From Epichloe hybrida (Eukaryota > Ascomycota > Sordariomycetes > Hypocreales > Clavicipitaceae): DNA of 64,000 bases. The position numbers and the translations under genes were made by a program. Each line of letters begins with the position of its first letter. Position 1 is the first letter of the stretch. Below the pieces are notes generated by a model, which was not told the DNA's origin, did not search any database, and worked only from the letters and a program-made list of their open reading frames with translations. Shown piece by piece: positions 25,022 through 34,701 of the stretch. The DNA is taken from positions 3,162,001-3,226,000 of the forward strand of contig JAFEKR010000004.1 of NCBI GenBank assembly GCA_019022495.1. Direction: 5' to 3'.

Positions 25022-25429
25022 AAAGGTTAAATTATATAATTAAATCCTGAATTATAAGCTTAACTAAAGATTTAGTATATAGTCTTTAGACTAATCCCTA
25101 GATTATAAGTAATCTTATAGTTTAGTATCCCTTAAGCTTTTATAAGTAATATATAAGCCTTATTTACTACTATTAAGGTTTAAGCTATTATAGAAGGAGT
25201 AAAGATAAAAGTAGCTAGGTAAGAGAAGTAAAATAAAGGTAAAGCTAGCTAACTTTAGTAATAGTTATATTACTAGTAGCAAAAGTAAGTAAAGAGAGGG
25301 GAACTAGAGAAGAGGTAAGCCTCTTATTTAATTTACCTAGTGAGATTACGACCCCGCTAGCTAATTAGATCCTTGTCTAGGACTTCTGCAGGGGACACGA
25401 CTTTTGACTCGGACATCCGTACACGGCGC
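25022..25429. other. AT-rich degenerate stretch leading into gene island 1
   Basis: About 330 bp of TpA-rich sequence with no readable domain follow the Copia-B LTR; it could be the beginning of that element's interior. Composition becomes normal from about 25345, and the coding sequence starts 85 bp later. I see no gene here. Confidence 0.5.
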
Positions 25430-26245
25430 CTATTCCGCCTCGACTATCCGTGGTTCTAAACTATTTTTAAGGGCGTTTATCTCGTCCTCAAGCTCAAGAT
25501 GAGAGCAATCTCGCCTCGCCATTTCAAAATCTACTAAAACCACTTCATGCCCCTCTCGCACAAGAAAATTGTGCTTGTTAATGTCCCCAAGCTTAATACC
25601 TAGCTCATGCAAGCGGGCCAAGGCCTTCCTACAGCCGTCGAGATCCCTCGGTTCCGCAGACCTCGTGCCGCCCAACCACTTAACAATGAAGCCGATGATG
25701 CGCCCGTTTGCACCTTCGGTGATGTGGCCTAGAAAATCGGGACCGACGCCTTTATCGCAAATGCATTGATAAACGGCAGTCTCGTTTTCGATCGAGGCTA
25801 TTTCCCAAGGCCAAACCGCGAGTTTCATGACCACGGGTCCGCCACCGTTGATTTTGGGGTGCGTTACAATGTGTACGCGCTGTCTCAATCGATCTTGACG
25901 GGAGAAATCCAGCTCATTAAGCTTGACGTTATGCCAAAGGGATTTCACCCCGGCGAACAGTACTTTCTCGGTCCTAATGAAGGCAGCTTTGCCTGTAACA
26001 GTATCCCTGGCTACATAGCCGCTGTTCCAATCTCCAATTGGAAATGGGGGAAAGAGCTCGCCAAGTAAGATTGGCTCAAAGGTGCGGTCGTCCTCAAATC
26101 CGCAAAACGTGCCTGGCGCTGTGGAAACGTACTTGACATGTCGTCCGTCCACCAGGAAGCGATAGTCGCTGTCGCTTGTATCATCGCCATCAACTAGACA
26201 TGCGAGTAGCCGTACGTTGCTGTTCTTCTGCTGAGAGGTAGCCAT
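25430..26245 (-). CDS. Protein kinase-like (aminoglycoside phosphotransferase/RIO-type fold) fungal protein
   Basis: Intact 271-aa single-exon ORF. The C-terminal half shows kinase-fold motifs: VVMKLAVW with Lys141 as the likely nucleotide-binding lysine; Glu154 in ENETAVYQ as its likely partner; HELGIKLGDINKHNFLV at 213-229 as the catalytic loop, with Asp221 and Asn226; and VLVDFE with Asp239 as the metal-binding aspartate. The N-terminal ~130 residues form a separate beta-rich part without a recognised motif. This is the fungal family often labelled kinase-like or, misleadingly, alpha-galactosidase A; substrates are unknown. No signal peptide or membrane segment is visible. The start is the first ATG and the frame is open throughout. 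It ends about 400 bp from the RIP-mutated block but shows no RIP damage. A phosphotransferase role is inferred from the motifs only. Confidence 0.7.
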   Translation of the reverse strand: MATSQQKNSNVRLLACLVDGDDTSDSDYRFLVDGRHVKYVSTAPGTFCGFEDDRTFEPILLGELFPPFPIGDWNSGYVARDTVTGKAAFIRTEKVLFAGVKSLWHNVKLNELDFSRQDRLRQRVHIVTHPKINGGGPVVMKLAVWPWEIASIENETAVYQCICDKGVGPDFLGHITEGANGRIIGFIVKWLGGTRSAEPRDLDGCRKALARLHELGIKLGDINKHNFLVREGHEVVLVDFEMARRDCSHLELEDEINALKNSLEPRIVEAE

Positions 26246-27032
26246 TGCGGGAATACAGTGCTGGAGACGGCGGTAATCGTTCGAGTTGTGGACGCAAATG
26301 GCAGTGCCAAGCTTGCCGTCCTAAGTAGGCGTAGCTGGAGCTGTGAATAACTAGGTAGCGCATAAGAGCCGCAACAAAAGGTCAGGGAACGCGAATAAAA
26401 CTTCTTCAGTACATTTGACTAGCAAATATGACGCCGTCAATTACAGCTGTGAAGGCAGCGGGCCAAAAATTGCTCGCCGAGCGCTTGAAAGGAGCGAACC
26501 TATCGATTGAATGTCAGTTGCCACCCCGGTGGGGGGTGATAGGTCATTCGACTCAGGCGCTGCTACGTTAGGCGAGCTGATTGGGCCCAAGCCCGAGAGA
26601 TGCAGGCATGCCATCAGAGACTGCATACGCTCCATGCCTTTGGATCGAATTGACCTCCCTGAATAGGACTAGCATCACGTAGAAATATGCAAAGGATTAA
26701 GCCATGCGAGCTAATGATATATGTAGGAACGCGAGTATACCATCTTGCCGCGTAGCAAAGCAGGAGAGACCGCTTATTAGATTGTGATATCTAGGAGAGA
26801 GGTATATAGGTCGGAGAGACCAGAGATCCTATCAGTATATGAAATACACTCCTCAAAAGTTAGCACTTAATTGATGACGCTCGGGTTTGGCCCTGTCTAA
26901 ACCCTCGAGCCGTCGTTCCCAAGTACGTCCAAAAACTAGTTTCCGAAAAGCCTACAAATGCCATGGTCACCACTAACTTGAATGTTTAGACCCAGATCAT
27001 ATTGCCGCTAAGCCACACCGGAACCTGGGACC
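26246..27032. other. Intergenic, no gene seen
   Basis: About 790 bp of normal composition separate the kinase-like gene from the small Cys-rich ORF. It should hold the kinase-like promoter on the minus strand. No repeat or convincing ORF was found; the 64-codon ORF at 26441-26635 has no family features. Confidence 0.5.
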
Positions 27033-27185
27033 ATGTGCGTTCAAACCTACCGCAAGTATACCTGCGGGTGCAAGAAGCCGGAGGAGTTCAAGCAATGCGT
27101 TGCGCGTCAGGGCACAAACGTCAAATGCAGCCCCGTAACGAAGCAGGACCTTCCCGAGTCAGTTCATATGAGTGGCAAGGTATGA
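27033..27185 (+). CDS. Small Cys-rich fungal protein, possibly first exon only
   Basis: A 50-codon ORF begins MCVQTYRKYTCGCKKPEEF and continues with QCVARQGTNVKC and PESVHMSG. The pattern M-C-x5-6-Y-x-C-G-C, a Cys in QC, a Cys in KC and a late H-M resembles a group of small conserved fungal proteins with a probable metal-binding cysteine set; no function is known. The last codons, AAG GTA TGA, form a good splice donor (AAG|GTATGA), and an AG at about 27239-27240 could be the acceptor. The ORF may therefore be exon 1 of a slightly longer gene. No signal peptide. Confidence 0.4.
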   Translation: MCVQTYRKYTCGCKKPEEFKQCVARQGTNVKCSPVTKQDLPESVHMSGKV

Positions 27186-27286
27186 CGCAAGTGAGAATTC
27201 TAGGCGGAACGAGGGATCGAAAAAGGAGGCGCTTTGCTTAGACGTGGTTTGAAGACTCTCACTCAGGAGATACATTGTGATCAAAA

Positions 27287-28256
27287 CTAGCGGCTTCCTT
27301 GATCTCGCTCCCCGTTCGGTTTGACGTGGAGGTATCTGCCAGGTATATTCGGCATCTCCTTCACCGGTCCATACCTCGCCATACGCTCTAATATTCCTCC
27401 TCTTGTGTATTTGGCCCTGAAATGCCTCGATGTCTCTTCTTTCTCGTCCTTGCAGCCAAGGCAAAAGTATCCCCAGTCCGCCTGTCGACCAAAATCGATA
27501 AGATAAGGTGCAGTAATGATAGCCATGAAACGGAGAGGTTCTCTGGTGGTCTTGTCTATCTTTGGAAGACTACAACTCGCCAGATCCCGAGTCACTGCTC
27601 CGCGATCGAAGAGTTTAAGCCGCTTCCGCGCCAAGTTTCCCCCAGGCGGTGCAATAATGCCCGGGTAGGCTTTGTATGTTTGGTATATTCGCGGCTCGTA
27701 GGTATTGACGATTGCTGGTAGTCTTGCGCCACTGTATCATGTCGTGGGTGAAGAGGCTCGAAGCGCGACCGACCGTGAGGGGAAAGTATTCCAGCCGCTG
27801 GGTGAAGCAGAAGTAGCACACTCTTCGGCAGTCGATCAGATAGAGATGGTCGCCAAAGCGCTCGCACGTGGAGCACGAGAATGTGCTTAGTGTTTTGTAC
27901 AACGCATTGCAATCGAATGCATCTGCCTTGATACTGATAATGGCGCGGATAATATTAGGACAATGCTTGATGATGGCGGCGTACTGTGGCACGGAGTCGA
28001 CGATGTCCATCGCGCGACGGTTGACGCGACGGAAATTAGTTAGCGACGGGACATCCAGATACAGCAGAACTCTTACAAAAAGCTCTGCTGGAAGCTGATC
28101 GAGTTGGCCGGCGGAGTGACATGCGGGAATGGACCTTTCGGCGCTCCGCACATTGTCGAGCGGACATCGTGTAACTAGCTGCGCATCGTCCAAGGTATTA
28201 TCGCGAATATTTTGCTTCCTGTAGGTCGTGCCATCTAGCTGATCAGGGCATATCAT
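27287..28256 (-). pseudogene. F-box protein gene with one frameshift
   Basis: The ATG at 28256 opens a 213-codon frame. Residues about 52-92 form an F-box (LDQLPAELFVRVLLYLDVPS followed by LTNFRRVNRRAMDIVDSVP), and a Cys pair region follows (CSTCERFG, CRRVCYFCF). Near 27715-27730 the coding sense moves by one base: after IQWRKT the family-like sequence goes on in the next frame as LPAIVNTYEPRIYQTYKAYP, through YFCLGCKDEKEE, to the end at 27287. The old frame stops at 27615. F-box proteins bring substrates to SCF ubiquitin ligases by binding Skp1 with this domain; the target is unknown. There is no intron signal at the shift, so this is either a disabled gene or a sequencing error. Neighbouring genes are on both strands with no operon-like arrangement. 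Confidence 0.65.
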
Positions 28257-28334
28257 CTGCGAAGGGGCGCACTGCGAATCGAATAAATGTTTAGTGTCGC
28301 AGAAACCAGCAACGTTCCGAGTGAATTGAGCCTA

Positions 28335-28628
28335 CAATACACCCCCTGTATTATCTTACAAATCTACATGCCCTGGTTATTCATCCCTCGCTAATAGCTG
28401 TTATTAGCTGCACGCGTAATATAACCCCTGTATTATTTTAGAGAGCTACAAGGAAAATAGATAGGGGATTAAACGCTATAAAAGGGTACATTATTTTAGG
28501 TGTGTGTTACCAAGAAATTAAGGTATTTATATATCCTAGCCCCTGTTACATTCATTTCTTGTCTTATATCTAATTGGCTTATTTACCCCTGTCATGTAGA
28601 TTTGTAAAATAATTCAGGGGGTGTATTG
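28335..28628. mobile_element. MITE-1, Tc1/mariner-like (TA target site)
   Basis: A 294-bp element has ~43-bp terminal inverted repeats beginning CAATACACCCCCTG (left 28335-28377; right, inverted, about 28586-28628). It is bounded on both sides by TA (28333-28334 and 28629-28630). The ends share CTTACAAATCTACATG with few mismatches. There is no coding capacity, and it is not RIP-mutated. The TA duplication points to a Tc1/mariner/Fot1-type transposase acting in trans. Confidence 0.75.
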
Positions 28629-28872
28629 TAAAGCTAAAAGCTGCTTTTAGTCCGCGTTAGCTAATAAACCCCTACATGTAAGAAGCTATAATGTGGAAAC
28701 TAGACGTTGCTAGTCAGAGCTGTGTCGCTGGCTAGTTAGCGACTACCAGCGTGGTACTACCTGTTATTCCGGCCCGGAGGGGTTCCCTTCCCCCTACCTT
28801 CTCAGGCAGTGACTCCCTTCACCGCCTCCAATTCACGGGAACTGGCCGCAATTAATGCGCATTCCTTGGCTA

Positions 28873-29119
28873 TCCCTTTAAGTGCCCGAAGGCGCTAACG
28901 AGGTCATGGGACTCACATCTGGCTTAATACATATAAGGTACCTCTAAACACTATAAGCATATAATATATATAACACAGCTCCTTATACTACTAGGAGCTA
29001 CTAGGACTTCTATTATAGTGTAATTTCCATGGAAAATTAAGTACCTTTTTTTACCCTTAGTCTAATTAGCTTACTAGCACTTTTGTGACTTAGTTAGCGC
29101 CCTCGGGCACTCAAAGGGA
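28873..29119. mobile_element. MITE-2, TA-flanked inverted-repeat element
   Basis: A stretch of about 28 bp starting TCCCTTTAAGTGCCCGAAGG (28873) recurs inverted at about 29092-29119 with only two or three mismatches. TA lies just outside both ends (28871-28872 and 29120-29121). The 247-bp body is AT-rich and non-coding. It is a second, different MITE about 240 bp from MITE-1. Confidence 0.6.
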
Positions 29120-29121
29120 TA

Positions 29122-29551
29122 GTACTATTTAGCTAAATTAGGTACTTCTAATATTACATCGTATCCACCTGTTGTCTTAGAGAGGGTTTTATCCTAGTCA
29201 ATGCGCGTTGCCCTCAATGAAGGCCTCTCATATTACAACCTATGCTTTAAGGAGCTCTCTCTAACAATTAGATATATATGTACTACAATAATTTAATGAA
29301 GCAAAAGAGTAATATGAAGTCCTAGTCTTGTTACTATAAACTTATACTAAGAAACAGTAGGTTAAATAATGCTTGTATTCTTCTGTAATCTAGCTACTGT
29401 TACTTCACCCTATGTATTATCACCTCCAATTACCTAAGCTATTCTCCACCCTAGCAGAGACTTCTGGACACATTTGCTCTTCGCGCTCACTCCCCACTCT
29501 CTGCCACCTGCCACTTCTAGCCATGAATTAACCACCAGACCAGTCTGTACA
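29122..29551. other. Upstream region of the three-exon gene
   Basis: AT-rich to about 29440, then normal. It should contain the promoter of the gene starting at 29552; no single TATA box stands out. No ORF of interest. Confidence 0.4.
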
Positions 29552-31479
29552 ATGGAAAGCGAGGCGGGACCGTTTGAAAGTTGCATCACCTGGCATTGTG
29601 GCCTGTGCGCTTTTAGCTTCGAAACAGAACAGAATGTTGTAGTAGGTGAGTCTCTTGCCGCCGAGCTTCTCAATCTACACATTTTAACACGAACCAAACT
29701 AGAGGTCACTCGTGGAGGAAATAGCTCCAAGGAAGTAAAGGAAGTACTCCACTCGCTGTGCTCGGAACATTGCTCGCATCCGCTCGGCATAGTAACTGGA
29801 TTTCACCGAGATTGTTATGACGTTTCCAAGTCTGCTTCTGCATGGCTATCGGCTGTCAACAAATACGACTTCGACCCTTTCCCCAAATCATCATTGATCG
29901 ACGGGAAATTCCTACGTGACCGCCTAACGAATGTGGTGGCACGCAACTACCCTTTGCTTCCCCCAGAACTTTGTCATTATACGGCCGGCTATGTCGCCGT
30001 AGACCCTTATTTGCGCTTCTGCAGCATATCCAATGCATTGGCGTTGAAAGTACTAGCCCAGACTGGTTCTCAAGTGATCGATCTCTCATGCGACGTATGG
30101 GCTACGACAATCGACGTGCAGAACAGGACATATTATGCCTCTTTGACAAATACCAAGCGCGGTATTGCAAAAGACCGGAAACAAGCTCTACTCTACAGTC
30201 CCTCGTTAGGTAAACTAGCTGACACAATATACGTCGCACGCGATGCATGGGGCATTAGAAAAATCCAATTTGCTCACTCCCAGGAGATATTCGACATACC
30301 TGAGTCTGCTGGTGTCTGGTGGCAAAGTCTTCCGGTTCAAGGTGGACAGCTCGTCGTGAAGAACGACGTATGTTTCTCAATCAGAATGTACTGCAGACTA
30401 GCGACTGACTATGCTTGTGATTTAGGGGGTAAAGCTGAGGACCGTCCACTATAGTCTTAACGGCAAGATAACAAATATTTCAACGAACGCTTCAAAAACC
30501 TGGTATTCCACACCTCAGCCTCCGTCCCTTCACATCTGGCAGCTGCCTTCAAGGTCCCGGCCCACGCGAAGGACAAGCGTTGTTCTTAACAGCGGCGATG
30601 TCAAGGGCATTATCGTCGGACTAAGCCCAGGTTCGGACACCTTTTGCGTCCGGACGCACTTGACTAGGGATGACTTCTTCCTATACCATGCTTCTGAGCA
30701 AAAGAAACTTTCTATTGCCTGGATTTATGTACCCTTGGAACGTGGCGAGTGGATCCGCGAAATCTGGGTTCGGAAGAATAGAAACCCTCCTCGCAGAAGT
30801 GCATTGATTGTAAGGCTCACTTCTCACTTATATGATATAGCGATAGCTGATAAATTGCCAGCTTGTAACAAGCGCTGATCGGACTCATGTCCTAGCGGAA
30901 CACCCGCCGCCTGGCTTTGAATCGCAGTACTCGTATCACTTGACCGCTGCTCTTTCCCAACAGCCTGTTACACTTTTCCTGGGCTTGAACGACGAGGGTT
31001 ATCAAGATGTTGCATTCAGCGTCCCTCCTCCTCGAGCTGTGGATGGCCGGTCGTTACCCAGTTTGCCGAGTTTGCCGAGTCCGGCCTCACCTTTGCCTCG
31101 GTCAATCCGTTACGAACATTTCTTCTACTCCTGCGCTAAACTCAGCCATGTGTCAGAAGTGATTCCATGTCGAATGGACGGTATTGTCAAAGGGATCCTA
31201 CTTAACTATTTGGATGGTAGAATGGCAAGTCTAGGTCAAATTCGGCTAGATCTTTTAGACAAAGCCGAGAAGGTCTCCCAATATGGGCTGTGGCTACAAG
31301 TATCACCATCCGCTAAAGGTTTTCCCCAGGTCACTGATCTTCGGGTCGGCATTCCATCGCCCGACTCGGGCAACTACTTTCATATAGAGTGGCTGGGCCA
31401 TCTCGAGTGGTGGTCTTCTCGTCGACAGTGTCAGCTCTGTTATAATGGCACTCAGTGCAGCATGGCGCCTAAAGTGTGA
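29552..31479 (+). CDS. Conserved fungal protein of unknown function, 3 exons, F-box-like N-terminal part
   Basis: Exons 29552-30367, 30426-30809 and 30862-31479 join in frame to 605 aa. Intron 1 (58 bp) has donor GTATGT, branch GACTGAC and acceptor TTTAG; intron 2 (52 bp) is GTAAGG...CCAG. Both are phase 0. The start is the first ATG (MESEAGPF) in context CAATGG. The N-terminus has cysteines in CITWHCGLC and in the GFHRDCYD region (CSEHCSHP just before). An F-box-like element follows, LPPELCHYTAGYV, preceded by a charged WLxxx...RDRL segment. The middle part has DVWATTIDV, DAWGIRKIQFA and GVWWQSLPV blocks seen in many expanded, unannotated fungal paralogues. No catalytic motif, signal peptide or membrane segment is visible. 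Function is unknown; a link to ubiquitin ligases would be guesswork. The intact frame next to MITEs and RIP-mutated blocks suggests it is still maintained. Confidence 0.7.
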
Positions 31480-32370
31480 TATATGCAACTATTCTTTAGG
31501 CTGGCATCACAGTTTCGAGACTGATGCAATTTCGGTACGAGAGGGCCAAAGTCAGAGCCACATTTTCGTTTTATCACACCAAAATGTGGCTGTTGTATCG
31601 AGAAATTGTTTTGGCAACCAGACAGTAAGAAAGTTTCGGACAAGGAGATTTAATGGTTTGACACGGCGTGAAATCGAGATGTCTTTTGCACGGCGTGGTC
31701 ATCGAGGCTTATTAATGGATAACCAGGGGCGAAAGGATATTTGAATGTGCCAGGAACCACTAGTAATTTACAATCCAGGCTGTGCTTTAGTATCGAGAAC
31801 TTAGTAAAGCTAAAGGGTGAATTTGCGTATATTAGGGTTCGCTAGTTCAAGCTATTCCTCTCCTTTTCTGTTATTTAAGCATTTTTTAAGGATTATAACA
31901 ACGAATGACGTATCATTTGCTGGATAGTGATGTTTCAAATGGCGGTGAACTTCAATATGCGATGTGAAGTTAATATTTTGCTACCTATATTCGCGGAGTT
32001 AGAATGCGCGAAAAGAGCTCTGCGGTAGTTTAAGTAATCTTTTAATAGAAGAAATAGAGGCAGATAGCAGTTCGTCCTTGTGTAACCTTTTTACTTCTGC
32101 GGTGAAAGCATTTTTTGGATGGTATAAGTCTTTATTGAAATCTGTGGCTAACACGTTACACCTGTTAAAAATATAACTAGGCAATAGTGCTAATTCTGCA
32201 AATCTCTTCTTGATTTTGCCATAGCTTTCGACGAATCTGACCTCTTTCAAGCCTTGATATCTGCTCCTTGACCTGCGCGATATGGCCGGGCTACTGAAAA
32301 AGATTGATGTTAATGATAGGGGAGGCATAACCTAAACGCGGAAGAGCAGGTTATGAACGGGAGAGGGTAG

Positions 32371-32486
32371 CTTGGCTAAGTAGCACTAGACTAAGTAGGA
32401 CTAGGCTAAATAGGACTAGGCTAAGTAGGACTAGGCTGAGTAGGACTGGGCTGAGTAGGACTAGGCTAAGAAGGACTAGGCTAAGG
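32371..32486. repeat. 15-bp minisatellite, about 7.5 copies
   Basis: The unit GACTAGGCTAAGTAG is repeated in tandem with single-base variants (AAATAG, GAGTAG, AAGAAG). It lies about 225 bp upstream of the 289-aa gene. Confidence 0.9.
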
Positions 32487-32619
32487 AATGGGATTTATGG
32501 CGGCACCCGCGGATAAAATGGGTTTCGCAAACCACCTTGACGATACTAAAGTAACAAAAGGTCATGTGCGTACTTTAAGTACTTCTGTATTGTACTCATT
32601 TGTATAGGCTTGAAAGCAT

Positions 32620-32625
32620 ATAAGA
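32620..32625 (+). promoter_or_regulatory. Possible TATA box of the 289-aa gene
   Basis: TATAAG lies in GCATATAAGAGAGG, 92 bp before the ATG at 32712, a usual distance for a fungal core promoter. Confidence 0.4.
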
Positions 32626-32711
32626 GAGGACTTAATTTCCGTCTAATTAAGCATGAAAGAGCATAAACTCACCGAAAAGCGAATCATTCGAAAACAAGAT
32701 AAACCATCGCA

Positions 32712-33581
32712 ATGGCATCATCCTCCACACAGAACATGACTCATTCTATTCTGGACCATCCACACATGCGGTGGCTATTGGAAAATGCACGCGGCTACGA
32801 AGCTTACGCTATTAGCTTCTGGAGTCAACGACTCCAGATGTCTTTTCCCGAACCTGAATGGGCTGTGATGCCTGAGCAATATGTCGCACTCCATCCAGGG
32901 CGCGGAGATAAACGGAAAATGGACACATACATTGCATACTACGATGGGATGACGCATTCACAAATTGGGGTGATGGTTCACGAGGCAAAGCGTGAGAAGA
33001 AAACCCCCAAGGAGGTCGAGTCTCAAGCCTTAGAATATGCCAAAGACGTGACGAAAGAGCGCATGTTAGCATCACTTTGGATTATAACGACAATTGGCAC
33101 AAGGTTTCGCACTTGGAACTTCGTAAACGGCGCGAAAGACATGAAAGCGCTGTTCGGGGGCAAGAAGGGAGAGGGGGACAGTTACATCGAAGCTGAAACG
33201 GCTGAAGCGTCAAATCATTACGCATATTTCATCCATCTTGTTAAGACAAGCCATCCTTTGATGGAAGCACCGACATTGCCGAGTCAGTCGAATTTATTAG
33301 CAACGCGTGCCACATCTACATCAGGATCTCATCAAGGTAATGATGGTGGGCAACCCATTCAGCCTCTGACAACTACTTTGCCGTGGCATCAAGTACAAGT
33401 CACGAAATACGACGAATCCAGGAATAAAATAACCTTTTCAGCCAGTTTCCCTAACAAGCGTGGAGAAATTGAGTATATGACCCTGCAGACAGACTACGCT
33501 CTTTGGACGTATGACGACAATGATAACTGCATGTTTCTCGACAGTCCACAATATGGATGCAGATTTTACTACGAGATGTAG
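32712..33581 (+). CDS. Hypothetical protein, candidate PD-(D/E)XK nuclease fold
   Basis: Intact 289-aa single-exon ORF with ATG in context CGCAATGGC. The middle part carries a spacing typical of RecB-type PD-(D/E)XK folds: Asp71 in KMDTYIAYYD; then MVHEAKREKK with Glu91-x-Lys93 after a hydrophobic strand; then ESQALEYAKDV with a Q105-x3-Y109 pair on the next helix, followed by a hydrophobic strand LASLWIITTIGT. Residues ~195-225 are a low-complexity Ser/Thr/Gly/Gln linker, and the C-terminal ~65 residues form a separate aromatic-rich block. No signal peptide or membrane segment. The family is found in fungi as unannotated proteins. The nuclease assignment is an inference from motif order; the first acidic residue is the weakest part. 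The fold could equally be used for binding only. Confidence 0.55.
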   Translation: MASSSTQNMTHSILDHPHMRWLLENARGYEAYAISFWSQRLQMSFPEPEWAVMPEQYVALHPGRGDKRKMDTYIAYYDGMTHSQIGVMVHEAKREKKTPKEVESQALEYAKDVTKERMLASLWIITTIGTRFRTWNFVNGAKDMKALFGGKKGEGDSYIEAETAEASNHYAYFIHLVKTSHPLMEAPTLPSQSNLLATRATSTSGSHQGNDGGQPIQPLTTTLPWHQVQVTKYDESRNKITFSASFPNKRGEIEYMTLQTDYALWTYDDNDNCMFLDSPQYGCRFYYEM

Positions 33582-34127
33582 AATAGTCAAATAACCCGAG
33601 GCTTGAGATCTTAAAACAGGCTAGGTTTCTGGTTTCTCCGAGAAACCTCACCAATTTCCCCTGACTAGTATTGATAGGATGCGTCGTGCAAATTAATGTA
33701 TTTTTCCTCAGTTCGCAAGAGTATTACTGTGCCATGCACAAAACAATCTTACGTCATACGTCCTTGTATCGCATCCATGAATCTTGCGGGGTTTTCCACA
33801 TAAGGCAGGAGCTATCTTGCCGCTTCGTGTTTCCGGGTCGGGAAGGGCTGGTGAGTTCTAACTTCTCCGTTCACGCTACTGCCGACGTGTTTGGAGTGTG
33901 GCTTAATTTTTTTCTTTGACGCTATTGGAATCACTAAGGGGTGATAATGCACTACTGCAGTTAGGTCTGAATTCAATGATGTGATAGTTAGAGCGTACTG
34001 ACCGGGATGTTAACCAATTGGAAGAATCGTTACTAATGGCCACCTACCCTCGTGCCGGCGAAAAAAGGTGGGTCGGAACGAATTTGTAGCCTTACTAGCT
34101 CCAAGGAGATAGTTTTACATACATGTA
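33582..34127. other. Intergenic, no gene seen
   Basis: About 550 bp of normal composition between the 289-aa gene and MITE-3. The 82-codon ORF at 33671-33919 has no recognisable features. Confidence 0.5.
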
Positions 34128-34139
34128 CGTAATTGCTAG

Positions 34140-34514
34140 GCAACTAAACGCGCATATCGCGTTTTTTGAATGCGCATATCGCGTTAGTCCAAAAAAGGAA
34201 GAAGTACCTTTCCACCTAATCTCCCGCCAAATATACCAGCTCTTTTTAGTGGTAAATGCAGGTAGCTTACCGCAACGTGTAACGCTTATAACCTCTTCTA
34301 TAAAATTCGATATATTCCGTATAATCCGCCGTTAGGGCAGTTATAATAGCTTTAATAGTAGCTTTTTTAATAATATTAATACCTAGGCATCTTAGTTAAC
34401 AGTAAAAATCAATGGACGCGAGCCACACCAAAATTTAGTGTGGGGACCGTCCTTCTGTTTTTGGACTAACGCGATATGCGCATTCAAAAAACGCGATATG
34501 CGCGTTTAGTGACC
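34140..34514. mobile_element. MITE-3 with ~60-bp terminal inverted repeats
   Basis: A 375-bp element has near-identical inverted ends (left 34140-34199, right 34454-34514). Each contains two spaced copies of GCGCATATCGCGTT. It is bounded by a direct 12-bp repeat CGTAATTGCTAG at 34128-34139 and 34515-34526, which may be or include the target duplication. The interior is AT-rich and non-coding. A direct repeat of 9-12 bp would fit a Mutator-like element better than hAT (8 bp) or mariner (TA); the family is not settled. Confidence 0.7.
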
Positions 34515-34558
34515 CGTAATTGCTAGCTAAGGGGCGACGTGGCCGAAGGTCTTGAGGG

Positions 34559-34701
34559 TGTTAGAATTATATGATGTGACAGCTTATATTGCATGTAAGG
34601 TACAAGTTATATAGGTACAGGTTATGGGCAGTACTAGCCCTAATGTACACTCCACCGCTTAATCTAGCTAAAGTGGTCCTAATTAGCTATAAAATCCAAC
34701 A
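34559..34701 (-). repeat. Left LTR (3' LTR) of Copia-A1
   Basis: 143 bp, TGTTAGAATTATATG...AATCCAACA, preceded by GAGGG. Nearly identical to the LTRs at 40009, 52209 and 57768. Confidence 0.9.

Larger units (their letters stand above)
31480..32711. other. Intergenic, holds a minisatellite; no convincing gene
   Basis: About 1.2 kb separate the three-exon gene from the 289-aa gene. A 109-codon ORF at 31999-32328 (minus) has no family features and is not called. The 15-bp minisatellite and the promoter of the next gene are listed separately. Confidence 0.5.

Noticed and set aside
31999..32328. 109-codon ORF on the minus strand
   Set aside because: Composition is plausible for a protein, but no motif, splice partner or promoter signal was found; not enough to call a gene.
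32371..32486. CRISPR-like array
   Set aside because: The 15-bp units are adjacent with no spacers; it is a minisatellite.
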